Assembly (NCBI RefSeq): GCF_003611675.1
Contig: NZ_RAWA01000052.1
Location: forward strand, 1-34,756
DNA length: 34,756 nucleotides
Direction: 5' to 3'
Source: Corallococcus sp. CA053C
GTDB taxonomy: Bacteria; Myxococcota; Myxococcia; Myxococcales; Myxococcaceae
In this document: piece after piece, positions 1 through 9,586 of the stretch
Layout: each line of letters begins with the position of its first letter
Numbering within the stretch: the stretch's first letter is position 1
Program-made: the position numbers and the translations under genes
Notes under the pieces: generated by a model
Database searches by the model: none
What the model saw: only the letters and a program-made list of their open reading frames with translations
Told to the model about the DNA's origin: nothing

Positions 1-3000
1 CCCCCTGCCCGTCCCCACCGCGCCCGCGCTGCCCGCGCTGCTGGCCGACCGCGCGCGCCGTCACCCGGACACCGTGGCCCTGGCGCGGGATGGACGGACG
101 TGGACCTGGGCGGAGCTGTCCACCCGCGCGCGGGCCCTGGCCACCCGCCTGCGGTCGCAGGGCGTGAAGCCCGGCGAGCCCGTCGTCGTGTGCCTGCGGC
201 CTTCGCCAGAGAAGCTCGCGGCGCTGTGGGGCGTGCTGGAGGCCGGTGCCTCCGTGGTGGCGCTCGGGCCCACCGACCTGGGCAACCTCGCGGTCTACGC
301 GCCCGAGGGCGCCGCCTCACCGCGCATCGTCACGTGGAAGGGGATCATCACCGCCGCGCGCCTGGAGCCCTCGCGCGTGCTGCACGTGGAGGACGCACTG
401 GAGCCCTCCGGTGCCACGGACACGGAGGCGTTGGCGATCACGGAGGACACCGTCGCGTGGCTGCTGCCCGCGGGTGCCGGACAGCCCGCGTGGGCGCTGG
501 GACATCCCGCGCTGACGGAGCTGTTCTCCGCGCTGGACGCACGGCTGCGTCCCACCGAGGGAAGCGCGTGGCTTGCCGCCACCGAGGCCACGGCGGAGCG
601 GCCGGAGCTGGAGTCGCTCTGGGCGCTCTCACGCGGCCTGCGCGTCGTCTTCCCGTCCGAGCAGGTGACGGCGCAGCTCGTGCGGTTGCACGGCGGCGGC
701 CCGCGCTCGCGCGCACTGGACGTGAGCCTCAGCTACTTCGCGAACGACGAGGACGCGATGAGCGGCCCGAAGTACGAGCTGCTGATGGAGGGCGCGAAGT
801 TCGCGGACGCGAATGGCTTCTCCGCCGTGTGGACGCCCGAGCGTCACTTCCACTCCTTCGGCGGCATCTACCCGCAGCCGGCCGTCGTCGCCGCGGCGCT
901 GGCCGCCGTCACGCGCAACGTGCGCCTGCGCTCCGGCAGCGTGGTGCTGCCGCTGCATGATCCGCTGCTCATCGCCGAGCAGTGGGCCGTGGTGGACAAC
1001 CTGTCGCAGGGCCGCGTGGACGTGTCGGTGGCCACCGGCTGGCACGTGCGGGACTTCATCTTCGCGCCGCAGAACTACGCGGACCGGCGCAACATCCTGC
1101 TCAAGCACCTGGAGACGCTGCGCGCCCTGTGGCGGGGCGAGCGCATCCAGCGCGTGGGCGGCAACGGCGTGATGGTGGAGGTGGGCGTGCGCCCGAAGCC
1201 GGTGCAGAAGGAGCTTCCCGTGTGGCTCACGGCCACCGCGAACCCGGAGACGTTCCGGCTGGCGGGCGAGCTGGGCGCGGGCATCCTCACCGGCCTCTTC
1301 GCGCACTCGCTGGAGGAGCTGAAACCGAAGGTGGCGCTGTACCGCGAGGCGTGGCGCCGCAACGGCCACCCGGGCCGGGGCCACATCACGTGCATGCTCC
1401 ACACCTACCTCGGTGACGACGAGCAGGAGGTGCTGCGCACGGTGCGCAAGCCGCTGCTGGGCTACTTCCGCAGCTCCGCGGACATCACCGCCTCGCTGCT
1501 CGCGGCGCAGGGCCACCAGGGGGAGATCGACAAGTTCTCCTCGCAGGACCTGGACGCGCTGTTGGAGCACACCTTCGAGCACCACGCGAAGGTGACAGGC
1601 CTCATCGGCACGGTGGACAGCGGGCTCCAGCGGCTTCGTGACGTGCGCGCGGCGGACGTGGACGAGGTGACGTGCCTCATCGACTTCGGCCTGGAGACGC
1701 CGGTGGTGTTGGAGGGCCTGCGCCGGCTGGCGAAGGTGCGCGTGCTGGCGGAAGCGGAAGCCAACGCGCTGCGCGAGCAGGTGCTGGTGGAAGGCGAACA
1801 GGGCGTGGGCGAGCTGCTGGAGCTGGCGCGCCAGTCCGGAGCGGTGCTGCTGAACACCACCGCGCGGCTGGCGCGAGCGCTGACCGACCTGCCCGGAGCC
1901 CGCGAGGCCCTGGCGCCGTTCGGAGCGCTGGTGCTGGAAGGCGCGTCGTCAGAGCTGGCGTCGGCCCTGCAACGCGCCTCGGGCGTGGAGGTGCTGCTCG
2001 CGGGCGGCGCCGTCGAAGGCGCGCTGCTACCCCGCGCCCCCGGGGAGCGCGTGCCGCCGGGCCTCCAGGCCTGGGTGTTGGACGACGCGGGCCAGCCGGT
2101 GCCCGCGAACGTGGTGGGCGAGCTGGCCCTCGGTGGGGCCGGAGTGCCGTGGGGTTTGTGGAAGGCCGCCGAGGAGGAGCGTCGCCGGCTCGTGCCCCAT
2201 CCGCTGGACGGAGCCGCGAGGCTGTACCGCACGGGCCGCACGGCGCGCCTGCGCGCGGATGGACGCGTGGAGCCCGTGAACGTTCCCGCGGCCCGACTGC
2301 CTCCGCCCGCCGCGCCGAACCCTGCCGCCAAGGCACCGACGCCGACCCCGGCCCCGACGCCCGCGAAGCTGCCGGGCTCGCCGCCGCCCATCCCCCGCGC
2401 ATCGAGGGAGAAGCCGCTGCCGCTCTCCTTCCCGCAGGAGCGGCTCTGGTACCTGCAGCAGTTGGATCCGGCGAACGTCGCCTACAACAACGCCGTCAAC
2501 TTCCGGCTCACGGGGGCGCTGGACACGAAGGCCCTCCAGGCCGCGCTGGACGAGCTGGTGAAGCGGCACGAGGTGCTGCGCACGACGTACACGCTGTCGG
2601 ACAGTGGCCCCGTGCAGGTCGTCCAGCCGACGGGCGGCCTGCCCATGCCGTTGGAAGACGTTCCGGGAGAAACGCGCGAGGAGCGCGAGGCGGAGCTGCT
2701 GCGCCGCTGCCGTGCGCTCGCGGACATCCCGTTCGACCTGGAGCGCGGCCCCATCGTGCGCGCGCGCCTGATGCGGCTGGGCGCGGAGGAGCATGTGCTG
2801 GGGCTCGTGCTCCACCACGTCGTCTCCGATGCGTGGTGCACCCTGGTGCTCGCGCAGGAATTGACCGTCCTCTACGCGTGCTTCGGCGCGGGCCTGCCTT
2901 CGCCGCTCCCTGCCCTGCCCGTGCAGTACGCGGACTTCGCCGTCTGGCAGCGCAAGTGGTTGGAAGGCGCGATGCTGGACGAGCAGCTGCGCTGGTGGAA

Positions 3001-6000
3001 GGCGCAGCTCACCGGAGTGCCGGCGCTGGAGCTGCCCACGGATCGGCCTCGTCCCGCCGTGCAGTCCTACGCGGGCGACGTGCACCGCTTCCAGATTCCC
3101 CGTGAGGTGTCGGAGCCGCTGCTCGCGCTGGGCCGCAAGGAAGGCGCCACGTCCTTCATGGTCCTGATGGCGCTCTATCAGACGCTGCTGGGCCGCTACG
3201 CGAACCAGGACGACTTCGCGGTGGGCACGCCCATCGCCGCCCGCACGAGGCCGGAGGTGGAGGGCCTCATCGGCTGCTTCGTCAACACGCTCGCGTTCCG
3301 CGCGAAGCTCGAAGGCACCCCGTCCTTCCGCGAACTCGTGGGCCGCGTGAAGCAGCAGGCGCTGGGCGCGTACGCGCGTCAGGAGGCTCCGTTCGAGCGA
3401 CTGGTGGACGTGCTCCAGGTGCCCAGGGACCAGAGCCGCACGCCGGTGGTCCAGGTGCTCCTCAACGTCCTCAACACGCCGGACTCGGACGCCGCGACGC
3501 CGCAGTCGCTCCAGTTGAGCCAGGTGGAGGTGCCCACGGGCACGTCGAAGTTCGACCTGGGCCTGGACGTGTACGAGCAGCGCACCGGCCTGTACTGCCG
3601 CCTCGAGTACGCCACCAGCCTCTTCGACGAGGCCACCGTCGCGCGCCTCGCCGGACACCTGGCCCTGCTGGCGAAGGCCGTCGTCGCCTCACCGGACCTG
3701 CCGCTTTCGCGCCTGCCCCTGCTCACGGACGATGAGCGTCAGCAGGTCCTCGTGCAGTGGAACGACACGCGCGTGGAGTACCCGCGAGGCGAGCGCATCC
3801 ACGACCTCTTCGAGCAGCAGGTCGCCCGGAGCCCGGACGCCGTCGCCGTCACGTTTGAAGACCAGAGCCTCACCTACGCGCAGCTCGACGCGAAGGCCAA
3901 CCAGCTCGCGCACCACCTGCGCACGCTGGACGTGGGCCCCGAGTCGTTGGTGAGCGTGTGCCTGGAGCGCTCGCTGGAGATGGTCGTGGCGCTCTTCGGC
4001 GTGCTCAAGGCGGGCGCGGCCTACGTGCCGTTGGATCCGGCCTACCCGCGCGACCGCCTCCAGTGGATGTTGGAGGACTCCGCCGCCCCGGTGCTGCTCG
4101 TGCAGGAGCACCTCGTCTCGAAGCTGCCCCTGGGAGGCGCGTCGGGCCCCCAGCCGCAGGTCGTGTGTCTGGACACCGGCTGGGCGCAGATGGCCCGTCA
4201 CCCCACGACGCCTCCCGCAGCGCGGTCCACGGCCGATGCGCTGGCGTACGTCATCTTCACGTCGGGCAGCACCGGACGTCCGAAGGGCGCGATGAACGCG
4301 CACGCGGGCGTCGTCAACCGCCTGCGCTGGATGCAGCAGGAGTACGGCCTCACGTCGGAAGACACGGTGTTGCAGAAGACGCCGTTCAGCTTCGACGTGT
4401 CCGTCTGGGAGTTCTTCTGGCCGCTGATGACGGGAGCGCGACTGGTGGTCGCCCGGCCCGGTGGCCACCAGGAGCCGGCCTATCTGGTGCGGCTCATGGC
4501 CGACCAGCGCATCACCACCGCGCACTTCGTGCCGTCCATGCTGCGCGCCTTCGTGGAGGAGCCGGGCCTGGAGGGCCTGACGCACCTGCGCCGGGTGGTG
4601 TGCAGCGGCGAAGCCCTGCCCGCGGACCTGGTGCGCCGGGCCCACGCGCGTCTGCCCGTGGCGGAGGTGCACAACCTCTACGGCCCCACCGAGGCCGCGG
4701 TGGACGTCACCTACTGGCACTGCCCGCGCACGGAGAACCTGCGCCGCGTGCCCATTGGTCGCCCCGTGGCGAACACGCGGCTGCATGTGCTCGACCGCCA
4801 TGGCCAGCCCGTGCCGGTGGGCGTGCCCGGTGAGCTGTTCCTCGCCGGCGTGCAGGTGGGCCGCGGCTACTGGCGCCGCCCGAACCTGACCGCCGAGCGC
4901 TTCCTCCCGGATCCGTTCAGCCCCACGCCCGGCGCGCGCATGTACCGCACGGGAGACCTGGCGCGCTGGCTGTCCGACGGCACGGTGGAGTACCTGGGCC
5001 GCGCCGACTTCCAGGTGAAGCTGCGAGGCTTCCGCATCGAGCTGGGAGAGATTGAAGCCGCGCTCCAGTCGCACCCCGGCGTGCGCGAAGCAGTGGCCGT
5101 CGTGCGCCAGGACGCATCCGGCGACGCAAGGCTGGTGGCCTACGTCACGGGAGACGCGGGGCCGCTGGATGCGGCCACGCTGCGCCCCTTCCTCCTGGAG
5201 CGGCTGCCCGAGTACATGGTGCCCTCGGCGTTCATGCACCTGGGCGTGTTGCCGCTCACCGCGAGCGGCAAGGCGGACCGCAAGGCCCTGCCCGCACCGG
5301 AGGTGTCGGTGGCGACGCGAGGCCAGTACGTGGCCCCGCGCAGCCCCGCCGAGCAGACCCTCACGGGGATCTTCACCGAGGTGCTGGGCATCGAGCGCGT
5401 GGGCGTGAACGACAGCTTCTTCGAGCTGGGCGGCCACTCACTGCGAGCCACCCAGGTCGTCGCGCGCGTGCGCACGGCCTTCGGCGTGGAGTTGGGCCTG
5501 CGCGTCCTCTTCGAGGCGCCCACCGTGGCCGCGCTCGCGCAGCGCCTCCAGGCACTCCAGGACCCGAGCCGTCCGGCGCTCGCGGCCCCGCCCCTGGCGG
5601 TCGCGGACCGGGGCGCGACGCTGCCCCTGTCCTTCGCGCAGCAGCGGCTGTGGTTCATCCACCAGCTCGACCCGACGGACACGACGTACAACATCCCCGC
5701 GGCCCTGAAGCTGGAGGGCACGCTGGACGTGGGCGCGCTCCAGCGGAGCTTCGAGGAGCTGGTGCGCCGCCACGAGTCCCTGCGCACCACCTTCCGCACC
5801 GAGGCCGGAGAACCGTTCCAGGACATCCACGCGCCCGCGCCGTTGCTGCTCCCGGTGACGGACCTGACGGCGCTGCCCGAGGCCTCCGCGCGTCAGGCCG
5901 AAGCGTTGCGCCTGGCGACCGAGGAGGCCCGCCGTCCCTTCAACCTGGAGCAGGGTCCGCTGCTGCGCGCCCTGCTGTTGAAGCTGAGCGACACCGAGCA

Positions 6001-9000
6001 CGTGCTGGTGCTGAACCTCCACCACATCGTCTCCGACGGCTGGTCCGTGGGCGTGCTGGTGCGGGAGATCGCGGCGCTGTACGCGGCCTTCCTCCAGGGC
6101 CGGCCGTCGCCGCTGCCCGAGCTGCCGGTGCAGTACGCGGACTACTCGGCCTGGCAGCGGAACTGGCTGCGAGGCCCGGTGCTGGACGCGCAGCTCGACT
6201 ACTGGCGTGGACAGCTCACGGGGGCCGCACCGCACCTGGAGCTGCCCACCGACAAGCAGCGCCCGGCGAGGCAGTCCTTCCAGGGCGCGGTGGCACCGGT
6301 GCACCTGCCGCGAGAGCTGAGTGACGCGGTGGAGGCCCTGGCCAAGCGCGAGGGGGCCACGCCGTTCATGGTGCTCCTGGCGGCCTGGCAGCTCGTGCTC
6401 CAGCGCTACTCGGGACAGGACGACATCACGGTCGGCTCGCCCATCGCGGGTCGCCGCCACGTCGAGTCCGAGTCGCTCATCGGATTCTTCGTCAACACGC
6501 TGGTGCTGCGCGCGCAGGTGCGAACCGACGCCAGCTTCCGTCAGCACTTGAAGCAGGTGCGCGACACCACGCTGGGCGCATACGAGCACCAGGATCTGCC
6601 CTTCGAGAAGTTGGTGGAGGCGCTGCATCCGGCGCGAGACCTGAGCCGCAGTCCCCTCTTCCAGGTGCTCTTCGTCCTGCAGAACGCCCCCGTGTCCGAG
6701 CTGTCCCTGCCCGGGCTCACGCTGCGTGCCGTGGACGTGAACAGCGGGATGGCGAAGTTCGACCTGGACCTGACGCTCCAGCGCGAGGAGCAGGGCTTCA
6801 CGGGCAGCCTCACCTACGCCACCGCCCTGTTCCATCCGGACACCGCGGCCCGGATGGTCGAACACCTGCAGGTGCTGCTGGGTGCGGCCATCGCCGAGCC
6901 GGAGCTGCCGCTGTCCCGGTTGTCGATGCTGACGCCGAAGGAGCGGAACACGCTGCTCGTGGAGTGGAATGACACGCGCACGAAGCTGGGCCGTGGCCTC
7001 ATCCACCACCTCGTCGCGCAGCAGGTGGCGCGCACGCCTGACGCCATCGCCCTCGTCGTCGGCAACGAGCGCCTGAGCTACGCCCGGCTTGATGCTCGCG
7101 CCAACCAGCTCGCGCACCACCTGCGCTCGCAAGGCGTCGGGCCCGAGGTGCGCGTCGCCGTCTGCCTGGAGCGCAACGTCGACCTCGTCGTCTCGCTGCT
7201 CGCCATCCTCAAGGCCGGCGGCACCTACGTGCCCCTCGACCCCGCCTACCCCCGGCAGCGCCTCGACTTCACCCTCGCTGACTCCGGTGCGCGTCTGCTG
7301 TTGTCGCATCAGTCGCTGCTGGCCTCCCTGAAGCTCGACACGCAGTGCGTGGAAGCTCTCTGCCTCGATGCGCTTCCGTCCAGCGTCGCGTCACTGCCGA
7401 CGTCGGCCCCAGGCTCCACGGTCAGCGAAGACAACCTCGCCTACGTCATCTACACCTCGGGCTCCACGGGCAGGCCCAAGGGCGTCGCCATCTCCCACGC
7501 CAGCGCCACGGCCTTCCTCGACTGGTCCCTGCGCACCTTCTCGCCTGCTCAGTTGGCCGGCACGCTGGCCGCTACGTCCGTCTGCTTCGACCTCTCTGTC
7601 TTCGAGCTCTTCGCGCCCCTCGCCTGCGGTGGCGCGGTGCTGCTCGCCGACAACGCCCTCGCGCTCGCGGGGTTGCCCGCTGCCTCGGAGGTGACACTCA
7701 TCAACACCGTCCCCTCCGCCATCGCCGAGCTGCTGCGCACGGGCGCCATTCCGCCCTCCGCTCGCACCCTCAACCTCGCGGGTGAGCCCCTTCCCGGCAC
7801 CCTCGCACGCGCCCTCTACGCCACCGGCACCGTCGAGCACGTCTTCAACCTCTACGGCCCCACCGAGGACACCACCTACTCCACCTTCACCCGCGTCCCT
7901 GAAGGCCCCGCCGAGCCCACCATCGGCCTGCCCCTCCCGGAGACGAGCGCCTACGTCCTCAGCCCCCAGTTGCACCTGCAACCCATGGGCGTCCCCGGGG
8001 AACTCTTCCTCGCGGGAGCGGGCCTCGCTCGCGGCTACCTGGGCCGAGCGGACCTCACCGCCGAGCGCTTCATCCCGGACCCCTTCAGTCCCGTCCCCGG
8101 CGCTCGCATGTACCGCACCGGAGACCTGGTGCGCCGCCGCGCCGACGCCCAGCTGGAGTACCTGGGCCGCACCGACTTCATGGTGAAGCTGCGCGGCTTC
8201 CGCATCGAGTTGGGCGAAGTCGAAGCCACCCTGCGTCAGCACCCCGCAGTCCAGCAGGCCCTCGTCCTCGCCCGCCGCGACTCCCCCACCGGGGACCCGC
8301 GCCTCGTCGCCTACGTCGTCGCGTCCAACGCCAACCCCAACGAGCTGCGCACCCACCTCCAGCAGAAGCTGCCTGAGTACATGGTGCCCGCCGTCTTCGT
8401 TCCGCTGGCCGCCTTCCCCCTCACGCCCAACGGCAAGCTCGACCGCAAGGCCCTCCCCGCTCCCGAGGCGGGCACCCTCACCACGGAAGCGTACGTGGCG
8501 CCGAGGAGCCCGCTGGAACTGGAGCTGGCCACGCTCTGGGAAGAGGTGCTCGGCATCAAGCCCCTCGGCGTGAAGAGCCACTTCTTCGAACTGGGAGGCC
8601 ACTCGCTGCTCGCCGTCAGGCTCATGGCCCGCATCCGCGAGCAGCTGAAGCGGGAGCTGCCACTGGCCACGCTGTTCCGGGCTCCCACGGTGGAGCAACT
8701 GGCCGCGCTGCTGCACCAGGTGCCCGCGCCGTTCTCCCCGCTCGTCCCCATCCGGAGCACCGGCACACGCCGTCCGTTCTTCTGCGTCCACCCCATCGGC
8801 GGCAACGTGCTGACGTATGCGGAGCTGGCCCGGAGCCTGGGACCGGATCAGCCCTTCTACGGCCTCCAGTCGCCGGGCCTGGACGGAAAGCAGCCGCCGC
8901 TGAGCACCATCGAGGCGATGGCGGCGAGCTACCTCGACGCCATCCGCACCGTCCAACCCCACGGGCCCTACCGCCTGGGCGGCTGGTCCATGGGTGCGCT

Positions 9001-9538
9001 GGTCGCCTTCGAGATGGCCCGCCAGCTCCAGGCCCACGGAGAGACCGTGGAGCTGCTGACCCTCATCGACCCGAGCAGCGCCACCGAAGCGCGCGTGAGC
9101 ATCGACGTCGAGGATCCACGCCAGGTGCTCGCGCAGTTCGCCAGCGACCAGGGCCAGCTCGCGGGCCAGGACGCATGGGTCCCCGACGCGGCGATGCTCG
9201 AACGAGGAATCGACGCGGCACTCGAAGACCTGCTGGCCCGGGGTCGTGAAGCAGGCCTGCTCGGCCCCGAGGTGGAGCTGCCGCAGGTGCGGACCCTCTT
9301 CGACGTCTTCGCCAGCAACCTGCGCGCGATGAAGCACTACGTGCCCAAGCCCCTCGCGGGCCGCATCGCCGTGCTGCGCGCCAGCGAGCGTCACGCGACA
9401 GAGGCGAACGACCGCGGCTGGAGCGCGCTCGCCAACGACGGGCTCGTGCTGCACGACGTGCCCGGCAACCACTACAGCGTGCTGCGCGCACCGAACGTGC
9501 GGACGCTGGCGGAGTTGCTGTCCCGGCTGCTCGGCTGA
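1..9538 (+). CDS. Nonribosomal peptide synthetase NRPS-1 (5'-partial), terminal, with embedded monooxygenase and thioesterase
   Basis: The frame is open from the window edge (first full codon at base 2) to TGA at 9536-9538, giving 3178 residues in view. The Met at 74 lies inside adenylation-like sequence, so the true start is upstream. Domain order by base position: degraded A domain about 2-2296 with a luciferase-like monooxygenase inserted at 713-1731; Pro/Ala linker to about 2405; C 2417-3720; A 3780-5310; T 5320-5560; C 5616-6930; A 6990-8470; T 8480-8730; thioesterase 8740-9535. The two complete modules read as Ser and probably Ala. Carrier serines lie in GGHS motifs (codons 5438-5440 and 8603-8605). 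There is no epimerase. The thioesterase makes this the last protein of an assembly line, which should release a peptide by hydrolysis or macrocyclisation. A hairpin follows the stop. NRPS identity is near certain; substrates are hand-derived. Confidence 0.97.
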   Translation, partial: PLPVPTAPALPALLADRARRHPDTVALARDGRTWTWAELSTRARALATRLRSQGVKPGEPVVVCLRPSPEKLAALWGVLEAGASVVALGPTDLGNLAVYAPEGAASPRIVTWKGIITAARLEPSRVLHVEDALEPSGATDTEALAITEDTVAWLLPAGAGQPAWALGHPALTELFSALDARLRPTEGSAWLAATEATAERPELESLWALSRGLRVVFPSEQVTAQLVRLHGGGPRSRALDVSLSYFANDEDAMSGPKYELLMEGAKFADANGFSAVWTPERHFHSFGGIYPQPAVVAAALAAVTRNVRLRSGSVVLPLHDPLLIAEQWAVVDNLSQGRVDVSVATGWHVRDFIFAPQNYADRRNILLKHLETLRALWRGERIQRVGGNGVMVEVGVRPKPVQKELPVWLTATANPETFRLAGELGAGILTGLFAHSLEELKPKVALYREAWRRNGHPGRGHITCMLHTYLGDDEQEVLRTVRKPLLGYFRSSADITASLLAAQGHQGEIDKFSSQDLDALLEHTFEHHAKVTGLIGTVDSGLQRLRDVRAADVDEVTCLIDFGLETPVVLEGLRRLAKVRVLAEAEANALREQVLVEGEQGVGELLELARQSGAVLLNTTARLARALTDLPGAREALAPFGALVLEGASSELASALQRASGVEVLLAGGAVEGALLPRAPGERVPPGLQAWVLDDAGQPVPANVVGELALGGAGVPWGLWKAAEEERRRLVPHPLDGAARLYRTGRTARLRADGRVEPVNVPAARLPPPAAPNPAAKAPTPTPAPTPAKLPGSPPPIPRASREKPLPLSFPQERLWYLQQLDPANVAYNNAVNFRLTGALDTKALQAALDELVKRHEVLRTTYTLSDSGPVQVVQPTGGLPMPLEDVPGETREEREAELLRRCRALADIPFDLERGPIVRARLMRLGAEEHVLGLVLHHVVSDAWCTLVLAQELTVLYACFGAGLPSPLPALPVQYADFAVWQRKWLEGAMLDEQLRWWKAQLTGVPALELPTDRPRPAVQSYAGDVHRFQIPREVSEPLLALGRKEGATSFMVLMALYQTLLGRYANQDDFAVGTPIAARTRPEVEGLIGCFVNTLAFRAKLEGTPSFRELVGRVKQQALGAYARQEAPFERLVDVLQVPRDQSRTPVVQVLLNVLNTPDSDAATPQSLQLSQVEVPTGTSKFDLGLDVYEQRTGLYCRLEYATSLFDEATVARLAGHLALLAKAVVASPDLPLSRLPLLTDDERQQVLVQWNDTRVEYPRGERIHDLFEQQVARSPDAVAVTFEDQSLTYAQLDAKANQLAHHLRTLDVGPESLVSVCLERSLEMVVALFGVLKAGAAYVPLDPAYPRDRLQWMLEDSAAPVLLVQEHLVSKLPLGGASGPQPQVVCLDTGWAQMARHPTTPPAARSTADALAYVIFTSGSTGRPKGAMNAHAGVVNRLRWMQQEYGLTSEDTVLQKTPFSFDVSVWEFFWPLMTGARLVVARPGGHQEPAYLVRLMADQRITTAHFVPSMLRAFVEEPGLEGLTHLRRVVCSGEALPADLVRRAHARLPVAEVHNLYGPTEAAVDVTYWHCPRTENLRRVPIGRPVANTRLHVLDRHGQPVPVGVPGELFLAGVQVGRGYWRRPNLTAERFLPDPFSPTPGARMYRTGDLARWLSDGTVEYLGRADFQVKLRGFRIELGEIEAALQSHPGVREAVAVVRQDASGDARLVAYVTGDAGPLDAATLRPFLLERLPEYMVPSAFMHLGVLPLTASGKADRKALPAPEVSVATRGQYVAPRSPAEQTLTGIFTEVLGIERVGVNDSFFELGGHSLRATQVVARVRTAFGVELGLRVLFEAPTVAALAQRLQALQDPSRPALAAPPLAVADRGATLPLSFAQQRLWFIHQLDPTDTTYNIPAALKLEGTLDVGALQRSFEELVRRHESLRTTFRTEAGEPFQDIHAPAPLLLPVTDLTALPEASARQAEALRLATEEARRPFNLEQGPLLRALLLKLSDTEHVLVLNLHHIVSDGWSVGVLVREIAALYAAFLQGRPSPLPELPVQYADYSAWQRNWLRGPVLDAQLDYWRGQLTGAAPHLELPTDKQRPARQSFQGAVAPVHLPRELSDAVEALAKREGATPFMVLLAAWQLVLQRYSGQDDITVGSPIAGRRHVESESLIGFFVNTLVLRAQVRTDASFRQHLKQVRDTTLGAYEHQDLPFEKLVEALHPARDLSRSPLFQVLFVLQNAPVSELSLPGLTLRAVDVNSGMAKFDLDLTLQREEQGFTGSLTYATALFHPDTAARMVEHLQVLLGAAIAEPELPLSRLSMLTPKERNTLLVEWNDTRTKLGRGLIHHLVAQQVARTPDAIALVVGNERLSYARLDARANQLAHHLRSQGVGPEVRVAVCLERNVDLVVSLLAILKAGGTYVPLDPAYPRQRLDFTLADSGARLLLSHQSLLASLKLDTQCVEALCLDALPSSVASLPTSAPGSTVSEDNLAYVIYTSGSTGRPKGVAISHASATAFLDWSLRTFSPAQLAGTLAATSVCFDLSVFELFAPLACGGAVLLADNALALAGLPAASEVTLINTVPSAIAELLRTGAIPPSARTLNLAGEPLPGTLARALYATGTVEHVFNLYGPTEDTTYSTFTRVPEGPAEPTIGLPLPETSAYVLSPQLHLQPMGVPGELFLAGAGLARGYLGRADLTAERFIPDPFSPVPGARMYRTGDLVRRRADAQLEYLGRTDFMVKLRGFRIELGEVEATLRQHPAVQQALVLARRDSPTGDPRLVAYVVASNANPNELRTHLQQKLPEYMVPAVFVPLAAFPLTPNGKLDRKALPAPEAGTLTTEAYVAPRSPLELELATLWEEVLGIKPLGVKSHFFELGGHSLLAVRLMARIREQLKRELPLATLFRAPTVEQLAALLHQVPAPFSPLVPIRSTGTRRPFFCVHPIGGNVLTYAELARSLGPDQPFYGLQSPGLDGKQPPLSTIEAMAASYLDAIRTVQPHGPYRLGGWSMGALVAFEMARQLQAHGETVELLTLIDPSSATEARVSIDVEDPRQVLAQFASDQGQLAGQDAWVPDAAMLERGIDAALEDLLARGREAGLLGPEVELPQVRTLFDVFASNLRAMKHYVPKPLAGRIAVLRASERHATEANDRGWSALANDGLVLHDVPGNHYSVLRAPNVRTLAELLSRLLG
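2..2296 (+). other. Degenerate adenylation domain interrupted by FMN-dependent luciferase-like monooxygenase (domain of NRPS-1)
   Basis: The sequence can be followed as an A domain: A1-like WTWAEL, A2-like LEAGASVVALGP, a ruined A3 loop (LLPAGAGQPAW instead of YTSGSTGxPKG) and an A4 region where the substrate-binding Asp aligns with Glu (ATAERPELESLW). Right after A4 comes about 340 residues of bacterial luciferase-like monooxygenase (713-1731), starting ALDVSLSYFAND and including WTPERHFHSFGG and SVATGWHVRDF. This matches the natural-product luciferase-like family known from MupA and Atu3671. The A fold then resumes but lacks NxYGPTE. YRTGD has become YRTGR, and A8-A10 with the catalytic Lys are absent. 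No carrier domain follows before the next C domain. Related embedded oxygenases act in myxothiazol MtaG and melithiazol MelG. Here the A part probably serves only as a scaffold (inference). Confidence 0.85.
2405..5560 (+). other. NRPS-1 module C-A-T, predicted serine
   Basis: The condensation domain opens with LPLSFPQERLWYLQQL. Its active site reads HHVVSDAW, so the usual Gly of HHxxxDG is Ala. The A domain has intact core motifs ([25 protein letters not shown]10 Lys in ASGKADRKALP). Hand alignment to the GrsA pocket gives D-V-W-H-V-S-L-V-D-K, matching the classical serine code (EntF type). The T domain carries [12 protein letters not shown]. Confidence 0.85.
5561..8735 (+). other. NRPS-1 module C-A-T, probably alanine
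   Basis: The C domain starts [16 protein letters not shown] and has intact HHIVSDGW. Pocket residues of the A domain read D-L-F-N-N-A-L-T-Y-K, which I recall as an alanine code of microcystin synthetase type; a small residue such as Gly cannot be excluded. The T domain has [12 protein letters not shown]. Codon choice in the A domain (about 7000-8460) leans to GTC, CTC and GCC, unlike the GTG/CTG-rich serine module beside it. Confidence 0.7.
8740..9535 (+). other. Type I thioesterase domain (chain release) of NRPS-1
   Basis: This is an alpha/beta-hydrolase at the extreme C terminus, directly after the last T domain. The nucleophile elbow GGWSMGALVAFEMA puts the catalytic Ser at codon 8987-8989. 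The following LTLIDPSS segment supplies the likely Asp, and VPGNHYSVL supplies the His (codon 9470-9472). An oxyanion-type HPIGG motif lies near its start. Length of about 265 residues is normal for an NRPS thioesterase. Hydrolysis and macrocyclisation cannot be told apart by eye. Confidence 0.92.
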
Positions 9539-9554
9539 GCGGAGCGATGTGCGC

Positions 9555-9586
9555 GGGCCGGAGCGGGAGCCATCCCCCTCCGGCCC
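9555..9586 (+). terminator. Hairpin after NRPS-1 stop, possible transcription terminator
   Basis: A perfect 9-bp stem (GGGCCGGAG at 9555-9563 with CTCCGGCCC at 9578-9586) continues inward, after one C-C mismatch, with GGGA/TCCC around the loop gcca. It starts 17 bases after the NRPS-1 stop. No T-run follows, so intrinsic termination is plausible but not assured. Confidence 0.5.

Noticed and set aside
74-9538. Met at 74 as the true start of NRPS-1
   Set aside because: The same frame is open to the window edge and the residues before it (ADRARRHPDTV) continue the A-domain sequence; there is no ribosome-binding site.
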